Assembly: GCA_002354135.1 (NCBI GenBank)
Contig: DEKZ01000276.1
Location: 1 to 5,666, forward strand
DNA from: Massilia sp. UBA2709
GTDB taxonomy: Bacteria > Pseudomonadota > Gammaproteobacteria > Burkholderiales > Burkholderiaceae_D
Reading direction: 5' to 3'
Length of the DNA stretch: 5,666 nucleotides
The first letter of the stretch is position 1. The number at the start of each line of letters is the position of its first letter. This document shows positions 1 through 5,569 of the stretch, in pieces. The notes beneath the pieces are model-generated. The model ran no database searches, was not told the origin of the DNA, and saw only the letters and a program-made list of their open reading frames with translations. A program made the translations under genes and the position numbers.

Positions 1-108
1 GCCGTGGCGCTGCGCTCCAGGCCGCTGACCACCGCCCTGCTGGGCGGCGGCGCACTGCTCGGGGCCTTATTTGCGGCCCGTGGACTGTCCCGGCGGTTTG
101 CTCGATAG
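1..108 (+). CDS. C-terminal end of a small membrane protein (5' end outside the window)
   Basis: Frame 1 is open from the first base to a TAG at 106-108, giving 35 residues. They read as a short Pro/Thr turn, a Gly/Ala/Leu-rich hydrophobic stretch (about residues 10-27, TALLGGGALLGALFAA), then a basic tail (RGLSRRFAR). This is what the last transmembrane segment and cytoplasmic tail of a small inner-membrane stress protein look like (DUF3618- or DUF883-type proteins have such ends), but the fragment is too short to assign a family. Its last 42 bases overlap the 3' end of the minus-strand acidic gene at 67-501, so the genes are convergent. It could be a chance open frame; the membrane-plus-basic-tail composition argues against that. 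Confidence 0.45.
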   Translation, partial: AVALRSRPLTTALLGGGALLGALFAARGLSRRFAR

Positions 109-501
109 GAAGTCGGTATCGTCTTCCGTGAGCGGCAGGTCGGGGATGGACTCGATGCGGTCGGTATCGATATCGGCGCCATCCTCGACCACCGTGTCGC
201 GCCCGGCGCTGGCGCGCTCGCCGGTGCCGCCGACATCGCTGTCGGACGAGAAGTTGGCGTCGCCCACGTCGGGCCCGGCGGTGCCGCCGGCGGAGCTTTC
301 TTCCTCCTCGTTGGTGCCGCGGTCGAGATGGACCAGCTGCTCGGGGTCGAGGTTGGACGCAAAGCCCGGTCCGCCCATCACGTCGCTGCCGGTATCGGAC
401 AGGTCGCTCGGACCGAGGGCGTCGGTGCCGTGGCCTTTGCCAAGGCTGCGGTCTGGTCGTTCCGGAAAGTTGTCCGGATCAAGAGTGCTAGCTCCAGTCA
501 T
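67..501 (-). CDS. small acidic, intrinsically disordered protein of unknown function
   Basis: A 144-residue protein with about 32 Asp/Glu against about 10 Lys/Arg, no Cys or Trp, and no membrane segment or signal peptide. It is rich in Gly, Ser, Asp and Thr, as expected for a disordered cytoplasmic protein. Recurring blocks stand out: ALGPSDLSDTGSDV (residues 28-41), SDVGGTGERASAGRD (88-102) and DGADIDTDRI (107-116). I recall similar blocks in small proteobacterial proteins of unknown function, sometimes loosely labelled chemotaxis proteins; this is memory, not a search. The ATG at 499-501 is preceded by GGAGG (complement of 506-510) with a 4-base gap, which fixes the start. Codons end mostly in G or C, so this strand, not the opposite reading, is coding. 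It lies downstream of the porin in the same direction and overlaps the convergent gene at 1-108. Confidence 0.82.
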   Translation of the reverse strand: MTGASTLDPDNFPERPDRSLGKGHGTDALGPSDLSDTGSDVMGGPGFASNLDPEQLVHLDRGTNEEEESSAGGTAGPDVGDANFSSDSDVGGTGERASAGRDTVVEDGADIDTDRIESIPDLPLTEDDTDFLSSKPPGQSTGRK

Positions 502-550
502 GATGCCTCCATACAGATTGTTAGCGGATAGTGTCAGGCTACAGAATTTC

Positions 551-572
551 CTGCGCGTGCGTCGCAGCGCAG
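551..572 (-). other. hairpin between the porin and acidic genes, possible weak terminator or mRNA end
   Basis: CTGCGC (551-556) pairs with GCGCAG (567-572), and TGC (558-560) with GCA (564-566), around a 3-base loop with a single bulged base at 557. This gives nine base pairs starting 29 bases beyond the porin stop. Neither side has a T-run, so it is not a canonical intrinsic terminator. It may protect the 3' end of porin mRNA or partly reduce read-through into the acidic gene. Confidence 0.35.
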
Positions 573-600
573 GGCTTCCTGGCCCCGGATGGGAAGCTTC

Positions 601-1701
601 TCAAAACGCGTGGCGCATGCCGATGTTAAAGGCCTTGTTGCCGCTGCCGGGCGCGCTCGCATTGCCGACCGTGTAGCCGGCGCCGTTGCGGTTCCTGATG
701 TGCGAATACGCCGCGTAGAAGTCGGTGCGGCGCGACAGCGCATAGCTCGCCCCGATGGCCATCTGGTTGGCGTCCTGGTTGGCAAGGTCGCGGTCGTTCT
801 TGCGGATATACGAGGTGAGCAGCGTGACCGAATGGTCGATCGGGACGGCGAAACCGAACAGCACGTCGCGGCTGCGGGTCGAAGGCGTCCCGGCGATGCC
901 GGCGCCGTAGGGATTGTCCGGATTGAACAGGGGCGAACTGGCCAGGCCGCGGCTGATGCTGTAGGCGGCGTAGGCGGTGCCCCAGCCCAGGCGCAGGTTG
1001 GCGGCCAGGATGGAATTCTTGGAATTGGTGTCGTTGCTGGTCTTGCTGTTCAGGTTGACGCGCACCGCATTCTGGTTGCGGTGCGCCGCGCGGACCGTCA
1101 GGGGCCCGGCGGACAAGCCTACGGTCATGCCCCAGGCGCGGCCGGCGGCCGAGGTGTCGAGGTCGCGCGCGGCCCAGGAAACGCCGCCCGAGAAACCGTT
1201 CGGAAAGGTCTTGTAGTACTGGACGCTGTTGTCGGTGCGGCGTGGTCCGCCGATCAGGTTGGTCGCGCTGCCTGCGGTGCCGCCCTTGAAGGGGTCGGCG
1301 ACGTCGGTCAGCGCCAGGTATTGCAGGTTGTACTGGCGGCCGATCGTGAGCGCGCCGAATTCCCCGGCGAGGCCGACCCAGGCCTGGTGCTCCAGACGGT
1401 CATCTCCACGGTTTTCGCTCCCCTGGCGTTCGCGCCCGGCGGCGCGGCCGGTATCGAGCCGCATCTCGGTCTCGACGCCGAAGATCGCCGAGGTGGTCTG
1501 GCCGATCGCCTCGCTGCCGTGGATGCCGATGCGCGAGGTCGAGGCGATGCCGCTGCCGACGCGTGTCGTGCAGCCCTTGCCGCAACCGCCCTCGCCGACC
1601 ACGCCGGCGTCGAGCACACCATACGTCGTGACACCGCTTTGCGCGCAGGCAGCAGCGGCACTTCCTCCCAGCACAGCAATCGTGACAAGCGACTTCAGCA
1701 T
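601..1701 (-). CDS. outer-membrane porin, Burkholderiales trimeric general porin type
   Basis: A 366-residue beta-barrel protein that should form trimeric diffusion channels for small polar solutes in the outer membrane. Residues 1-20 are a signal peptide: Lys at 3, a hydrophobic core, and A-C-A before the predicted cut, leaving QSGVTTYGVLDAG, the usual first strand of this family. Further family marks are SRIGIHGSEAIG (57-67), VETEMRLDTG (76-85), AWVGLAGEFGALTIGRQ (107-123), alternating aromatic/hydrophobic strands throughout, and the closing strand NIGMRHAF, whose terminal Phe is the signal for barrel assembly. The length is normal for the family. The ATG has GAGGGG (complement of 1709-1714) seven bases upstream. 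A CGKGC pair (Cys40, Cys44) lies in the first loop and could form a disulfide. Substrate specificity cannot be read from the sequence. The leader carries a duplicated 9-mer. Confidence 0.95.
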   Translation of the reverse strand: MLKSLVTIAVLGGSAAAACAQSGVTTYGVLDAGVVGEGGCGKGCTTRVGSGIASTSRIGIHGSEAIGQTTSAIFGVETEMRLDTGRAAGRERQGSENRGDDRLEHQAWVGLAGEFGALTIGRQYNLQYLALTDVADPFKGGTAGSATNLIGGPRRTDNSVQYYKTFPNGFSGGVSWAARDLDTSAAGRAWGMTVGLSAGPLTVRAAHRNQNAVRVNLNSKTSNDTNSKNSILAANLRLGWGTAYAAYSISRGLASSPLFNPDNPYGAGIAGTPSTRSRDVLFGFAVPIDHSVTLLTSYIRKNDRDLANQDANQMAIGASYALSRRTDFYAAYSHIRNRNGAGYTVGNASAPGSGNKAFNIGMRHAF

Positions 1702-2022
1702 GGCGTATCCCCTCTACGCCTCTACATTACGCCTCTTTAAGCGGGTTCATCTGTCGAATAGCCCACATACAGCTCACCAGAATGGCTTGTGTTTTTGTAG
1801 GGCGAATCTGACGATATTAAATAAAGGAATGAAATTCCCGCATGCCGAGGTTAAAAAACGGGGCGTGACATGATGTTTTCGATCACCGTTGTTGATACAC
1901 TGCAATACTAATATCCATAGTGCTGAACGCAGCGGCACCATGCAATGAGATCGCGCAGACGGACCATCCGTTCCATCGCTTTGCATCCACACGCCGCACC
2001 AACGCCCGAGACGAGGCTCGAC
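1702..2022. other. divergent intergenic region between the porin and coiled-coil genes
   Basis: 321 bases without a convincing gene, clearly richer in A+T than its flanks, and expected to hold the promoters of both divergent genes. It contains a short palindrome, GGAAT-GAA-ATTCC (1826-1838), inside an AT-rich stretch (1814-1838), an A-run (1852-1857), and TTGATA (1892-1897) upstream of TACTAATAT (1907-1915 area). The last two are too close together for a clean sigma-70 promoter, so I assign none. The reading frame of the coiled-coil gene extends back to an ATG at 1945, but that ATG lacks a ribosome binding site. Confidence 0.6.
1715..1736 (-). repeat. short direct repeat in the porin leader
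   Basis: TACGCCTCT occurs at 1715-1723 and again at 1728-1736, reading AGAGGCGTA twice on the porin strand with a 13-base period. It lies just upstream of the porin ribosome binding site (1709-1714). It may be a small tandem duplication or a paired site for a regulator. The purine-rich core resembles a ribosome binding site. Confidence 0.4.
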
Positions 2023-3378
2023 ATGCAAGACAACCAGCCCAACGCGGCAGCTACCGACATCCATGCTGCGCATGGATCGTCCCAGGAGCGCGCCCTCCAC
2101 TTCCGCCCCTTGCACATCCGCAGGGACGTCATTGCCTCGACGGCGCTTCCGCTGACGCGAAACAAGACGGAAAAACTGTCCGCGCTCAAGCAGAAGCTCG
2201 CACAGCTCAGCGAGCAGCTCGTCGCCGCGAAGCAGGAAATCGCGGAGAAGAATGCCGAGATCGAAGCCCTCGACGGCAGGCTCGGCCGCGTGACGCAAGA
2301 CTGGGCCGAGCTCGACGAACAGGCCGATGCGCTCCATGAAAAGCTCGCACTGAGCGAGCAACGCATCAAGGCGCATGCCGACGACTACCTGACGGCAGCC
2401 ATCGAAAATAGCGAGCTGCAAACGCAACTGGCGGCGGCGCAGGAGGAAATGGCCGCGATCCGGGCCCGGGAAGCACATCGCGAAGAAGTCGACCATGCCA
2501 ACATGTCGACCTTGTTCAGGGAGGTACTCAAGCTGAGCGCCGGGTCGGAACTCGCCGGCGAACACATGGCCGCTGCGAAGCGGCTAGTGGACGCCAGCCC
2601 AGGCACGCGGGAGGCTGCACTCGCCGTCAGAGAAGCGCTCTCGAACCTGATCAGTTGCTGGGCTCGCGAAATGAAAGGCTTACAGGAGAGCATCACGGAA
2701 TTCGAGCAGGTGACGCTTGCAGAGTTCGATGCCCGCATCGGCAACATTGCACAGCATAAGGAAGCGATCAGGCAGCTGGCCGAAAGCGACCTCCAGAACT
2801 GGCATGCGACCCTGAACGGCCGACGCCGCCTGGGCCACATGAAAGAAGAGCTCCTCCGCCATCGCGAGCTCGCCCGCGAGGCCCTCTACACGGTCCACCT
2901 TGCCCTGAAAAAACAGAGCACCGCGCACGTCCTCGACAGCAGCATCAGGGTCGCCCATCAACTCGTTACCTACGCGTTCGAGCTCGAATACAGCATGTCG
3001 CGCGGCTCCGCTTACTACGCCCTGGACGGCGACCTGAGCCGGAGCTTCCATGCGGTACAGGACGCGATCAAGAAACTGGTCGCCTCGGGACAGGCTTATA
3101 GCGTCCCTGAGGAAGAAGGCGTTTCATACAGCGCAAGCAGCGTGCCGGACGAGTGGCGCGTGACGGTGCCCGAACCCAGCGCCCCGGACTTCGCTTTCGA
3201 CCACGGCGCCAACCCGACGATGGACTTTTCCACCTCGAATCATTTCAGCTCGACAGACTACGACTACACCGACGACTTCGCCATCAATCCAGCCAATGGC
3301 GTGCCGATGAATGGGGGCATGGGAGGAACTGACTGGTATGGCAACGTCTACGGTTCGGACATGAACGATCCGTGGTAG
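2023..3378 (+). CDS. coiled-coil protein with a disordered Asp/Tyr/Gly-rich tail, function unknown
   Basis: I chose the ATG at 2023 because GAGG lies at 2013-2016 with a 6-base gap; the in-frame ATG at 1945 has no such site and would add an Arg-rich leader unlike the rest. This gives 451 residues, soluble, with no signal peptide or membrane segment. Three parts are visible. Residues about 49-149 form a long heptad coiled coil (for example LKQKLAQLSEQLVAAKQEI). Residues 159-359 are a helical core with W213, W260 and a YAFELEYSMSRGSAYYALDG stretch. Residues 360-451 are a low-complexity tail rich in Ser, Asp, Tyr, Phe and Gly, holding the compact block NPANGVPMNGG (422-432), then GNVYG, and ending in NDPW. 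No catalytic motif is seen. The layout suggests an oligomeric scaffold or adaptor whose tail binds a partner. The downstream methyltransferase-HNH gene is in the same direction, so a joint function is possible but unproven. Confidence 0.85.
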   Translation: MQDNQPNAAATDIHAAHGSSQERALHFRPLHIRRDVIASTALPLTRNKTEKLSALKQKLAQLSEQLVAAKQEIAEKNAEIEALDGRLGRVTQDWAELDEQADALHEKLALSEQRIKAHADDYLTAAIENSELQTQLAAAQEEMAAIRAREAHREEVDHANMSTLFREVLKLSAGSELAGEHMAAAKRLVDASPGTREAALAVREALSNLISCWAREMKGLQESITEFEQVTLAEFDARIGNIAQHKEAIRQLAESDLQNWHATLNGRRRLGHMKEELLRHRELAREALYTVHLALKKQSTAHVLDSSIRVAHQLVTYAFELEYSMSRGSAYYALDGDLSRSFHAVQDAIKKLVASGQAYSVPEEEGVSYSASSVPDEWRVTVPEPSAPDFAFDHGANPTMDFSTSNHFSSTDYDYTDDFAINPANGVPMNGGMGGTDWYGNVYGSDMNDPW

Positions 3379-3420
3379 CGGGATGCTTGCCCGATGGGAG
3401 GATGTAGGTAACGTACTCGC

Positions 3421-3454
3421 GGTATCGCATCCGTCGGAATCGCCATGCGATGCC
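3421..3454. repeat. 10-bp inverted repeat between the coiled-coil and methyltransferase-HNH genes
   Basis: GGTATCGCAT (3421-3430) and ATGCGATGCC (3445-3454) are complementary over ten positions with one G-T mismatch at the third, separated by 14 bases. No T-run follows on either strand, so a terminator is unlikely. It starts 42 bases after the upstream stop and lies about 40-70 bases upstream of a possible -10 element, a position that suits an operator or an mRNA structure. Confidence 0.5.
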
Positions 3455-3491
3455 AAGACATCCGATTGCCCTACAGCAGCCTGCTTTGGCT

Positions 3492-3497
3492 TACAAT
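3492..3497 (+). promoter_or_regulatory. possible -10 element of the methyltransferase-HNH gene
   Basis: TACAAT matches the sigma-70 -10 consensus at five of six positions and lies 31 bases before the GTG at 3529. The nearest -35-like hexamer, TTGCCC (3466-3471), is 20 bases away, longer than the usual 16-18, so the promoter would be weak or activator dependent. If used, it rules out the upstream ATG at 3445 as the start. Confidence 0.3.
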
Positions 3498-3528
3498 TGA
3501 TGAGCCGACAAAACAAACCGTAGGTCAC

Positions 3529-5214
3529 GTGCAGAGCATTTCCCATTACGACCAGAACGCCGAGCAGCTCGTCTCCCAATACGAATCGCTGACGTTCGAA
3601 CACGTGCACCCTGCGCTACTGGATATGCTGCCCCCGTCCGGCGCGACCGTCCTCGACGTCGGCGCCGGTTCTGGAAGGGATGCCGCCTGGCTTGCTTCCA
3701 AAGGATACGATGTCGTCGCCGTTGAGCCCTCGGACGCAATGCGTACGCTCGCGCGCCGGCGCCATCCTTCGCCACGTATTCACTGGCTGGCCGACAGTCT
3801 GCCAGACCTGGCCCAGGTACGCCGTCTGGGCTTCACCTTCGACCTGATCCTGCTCTCGGCGGTCTGGATGCACGTGCCGCCGGCCTCGCGCCAGCGTGCC
3901 CTGCGCAAGCTGGCAACGCTGCTGTCGCCAAATGGACGTATCGCGATCAGCCTTCGCATCGGTCAACCCGATACCGACCGGGCCATGTACGAGGTGACGC
4001 TTCCGGAGCTCACGGCGATGGCCCAGCAGTTCGGCCTCAGGCTGGTACGCGCCGACGACAGCCCTGACCGGCTGGGCCGGCCCGGCATTTCGTGGACGAC
4101 TGCGGTTCTTGGACTGCCCGACGATGGGCTGAGCGCGCTTCCTCTCCTGCGCCACTTGATCCTTACCGATGGAAAGTCATCGACCTACAAGATTGCGCTG
4201 TTACGCATCCTTGCCAGGATTGCCGACACCGCCGCGGGAGCGGCGCGTCATGAGTCGGAGTTCGTTGTCCTGCCGATGGGCCTGGTCGCGCTCTTCTGGC
4301 TACGCATGTACAAGCCGCTCATCGAGGGCGGCCTTCCACAGATGCCGCCTAACCGGGCCGGGAATACACCGGGATTCGTGACCGAAAACTTCACTGCGTT
4401 GCGTCCCGTTCGCCCGGTGGACCTGCGTGCAGGCATGGACTTCCATGACGACACTGCGCGCCACCTTCACGGCAGCCTGTGGGAGATCTCCAGGCTGATC
4501 CGCGAGATGCCGGTCAAATACCTGCGCTGGCCCGCAAGCGATGAAAACATCTTCCACATCAGGCACCAACGCCGCACGTCGACACCGTCGAGCCTGCGGA
4601 TCGACGATGCGTTCCTGTGGAGCTTTGGCGAATTCCACGTCCCTTTCCAGATCTGGGATGCGCTCAGCCACTTTAACGTGTGGGTCGAGCCGGTTCTCGT
4701 TGCGGAGTGGGTGCGCCTGATGGAGTCCTACGCCGGGCAACTCGGGCCGGCGATCAGTCAGGCCGCGTATTCACTGCTTGCATGGGCAGACCCCGAGCGC
4801 GACACCAGATTCGCGCGCGCCGCGGTCGAACGGCTTCGCACCCAGGGCAAGTCCATCTACTGTGTCTGGTCGGGCCAGCGCCTACGGGATGACTATGACA
4901 TCGACCATTGTTTCCCTTTTGCCGCCTGGCCCTGCGGGGACGCCTGGAATCTGATGCCCGCATCGAAGCGGATCAATAACGAGAAGTCGAACCGGCTGGT
5001 CACCCAAACCGCCCTGGAACGGGCCAGCGAGCGGATCACCGAATGGTGGGAAGATGCCTTCCTGTCGGCGGGAACTGAGGCACGCCACCGCTTCTTCCTC
5101 GAAGCCGGGCAAACGCTGCCGATGCTGGAGGCAGCCGCGTCACCAGCGGACCTGATCGATGCGATGAAGGTGCAGCGCATCCGCTTGGCGAAGGACCAGG
5201 GTTTGCGCCCATAG
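3529..5214 (+). CDS. class I SAM-dependent methyltransferase fused to an HNH endonuclease
   Basis: A 561-residue two-domain protein. Residues 1 to about 195 are a Rossmann-type methyltransferase: SAM-binding motif I VLDVGAGSGRDAAWLASKGY (41-60), the acidic residue of motif II in VAVEPSDAM (63-71), motif IV region FDLILLSAVWMHVP (104-117), and LSPNGRIAISLR (132-143). There is no DPPY/NPPY motif, so it resembles small-molecule or RNA/protein methylases rather than DNA-adenine or N4-cytosine methylases. Residues 217-400 are a helical region with SSTYKIALLRILARIAD (217-233), as in nucleases that carry an N-terminal helical part before HNH. Residues 443-490 are the HNH centre: YCVWSGQRL, DIDHCFPF (457-464) with the catalytic DH, WNLMP (473-477), and N483/K486. 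The GTG at 3529 is preferred to the ATG at 3445: TAGGT lies just upstream, methyltransferase homology begins there, and the extra 28 codons have low GC3 (15 of 28). All key nuclease residues appear intact. Confidence 0.88.
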   Translation: MQSISHYDQNAEQLVSQYESLTFEHVHPALLDMLPPSGATVLDVGAGSGRDAAWLASKGYDVVAVEPSDAMRTLARRRHPSPRIHWLADSLPDLAQVRRLGFTFDLILLSAVWMHVPPASRQRALRKLATLLSPNGRIAISLRIGQPDTDRAMYEVTLPELTAMAQQFGLRLVRADDSPDRLGRPGISWTTAVLGLPDDGLSALPLLRHLILTDGKSSTYKIALLRILARIADTAAGAARHESEFVVLPMGLVALFWLRMYKPLIEGGLPQMPPNRAGNTPGFVTENFTALRPVRPVDLRAGMDFHDDTARHLHGSLWEISRLIREMPVKYLRWPASDENIFHIRHQRRTSTPSSLRIDDAFLWSFGEFHVPFQIWDALSHFNVWVEPVLVAEWVRLMESYAGQLGPAISQAAYSLLAWADPERDTRFARAAVERLRTQGKSIYCVWSGQRLRDDYDIDHCFPFAAWPCGDAWNLMPASKRINNEKSNRLVTQTALERASERITEWWEDAFLSAGTEARHRFFLEAGQTLPMLEAAASPADLIDAMKVQRIRLAKDQGLRP

Positions 5215-5369
5215 GAGCCAGCGGCGATGAGCCGGCGGGCCGTACTCGATGCAGCGCCACGTTGAACAATGCCTCAACTGAACAGGAAACGGCTGGCTGG
5301 GTTGCGGAAATCATCTCCGCAACTTGGCACTTCAGGATGCCAGGCGAAGATCGCCAAGTTCGGAGATCG
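5215..5369. other. gene-free stretch with strong, competing inverted repeats
   Basis: 155 bases between the methyltransferase-HNH stop and the tRNA-Ser terminator, with no supported gene. It holds GTTGCGGA/TCCGCAAC (5301-5308 with 5316-5323, 8 bp, 7-base loop). A longer inverted repeat pairs 5313-5328 with 5353-5367 (15 pairs, one bulged C at 5320). The two share bases 5313-5323, so they cannot form together. Smaller hairpins GGCA/TGCC (5326-5341) and GGCGA/TCGCC (5343-5355) fit inside the longer loop or in its place. No T-run follows on the + strand, so it is not an intrinsic terminator for the upstream gene. Confidence 0.6.
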
Positions 5370-5401
5370 AAAATAAAAAAGCCCTTGCTGTACAAGGGCT
5401 T
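5370..5401 (-). terminator. intrinsic terminator of tRNA-Ser
   Basis: On the minus strand AAGCCCTTG and CAAGGGCTT form a perfect 9-bp stem (5393-5401 with 5379-5387) around a 5-base loop, followed by TTTTTTATTTT (sharing the last stem bases). This is a textbook Rho-independent terminator starting 13 bases after the tRNA 3' end. The + strand side has no T-run, so it acts in one direction only. Confidence 0.93.
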
Positions 5402-5414
5402 GTCCGCGAATTCT

Positions 5415-5504
5415 TGGCGGAAGCGGTGAGATTCGAACTCACGAACGGGTTCCCCCGTCGGCAGTTTTCAAGACTGCTGCCTTCAACCACTCGGCCACGC
5501 TTCC
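5415..5504 (-). tRNA. tRNA-Ser (anticodon UGA)
   Basis: A 90-base class II tRNA reads serine codons UCA and neighbours. The acceptor stem GGAAGCG (5498-5504) pairs with CGCTTCC, followed by discriminator G and an encoded CCA (5415-5417). The anticodon arm is GCAGT-CTTGAAA-ACTGC with anticodon TGA at 5468-5470 (complement). A long variable arm with GACGGG/CCCGTT-like pairing is typical of tRNA-Ser, and the T arm has GTGAG-TTCGAAT-CTCAC. All arms are intact, so an integration event, if any, has not damaged it. It has its own promoter and terminator, and it is the only stable RNA gene visible here. Confidence 0.97.
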
Positions 5505-5518
5505 TGTAAGGAACCGGC

Positions 5519-5524
5519 ATTATA
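5519..5524 (-). promoter_or_regulatory. -10 element of the tRNA-Ser promoter
   Basis: A perfect TATAAT on the minus strand ends 14 bases before the mature tRNA 5' end, giving a predicted leader of about 8 bases. It is followed at once by GCCGG, a GC-rich discriminator of the kind found at stable-RNA promoters under stringent (ppGpp) control. The -35 position (about 5542-5548) is GC rich and poor (TGCCCG or CTGCCC). Confidence 0.65.
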
Positions 5525-5569
5525 CATAAATCATCCCGGCCCGGGCAGTAGCGCCGCGTTGCACCAGCG

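Noticed and set aside
71..676. 201-codon + strand frame opposite the acidic gene
   Set aside because: Ser/Pro/Arg-rich shadow of the acidic protein; it runs through the intergenic gap into the porin 3' end and has no recognisable domain. The minus-strand frame has a GGAGG site and proper codon use.
589..1740. 383-codon open frame on the + strand across the porin gene
   Set aside because: It is antisense to an unmistakable porin with signal peptide, ribosome binding site and terminal Phe. Its translation is a low-complexity Ala/Gly/Val/Arg mix typical of shadow frames in GC-rich DNA.
1774..2565. 263-codon minus-strand frame across the coiled-coil gene start
   Set aside because: Mostly the complement of the coiled-coil gene; Leu/Arg-rich, as expected from reading Glu/Gln/Lys-rich helices backwards. 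The + strand heptad pattern is far more protein-like.
3616..4155. 179-codon minus-strand frame opposite the methyltransferase domain
   Set aside because: It lies wholly within the methyltransferase coding region, which shows clear SAM-binding motifs on the + strand; the reverse reading has no domain features.
3529..5214. Classic type II restriction-modification fusion
   Set aside because: The methyltransferase half lacks DPPY/NPPY and the Pro-Cys motif of cytosine-5 methylases, so self-protecting DNA methylation cannot be claimed.
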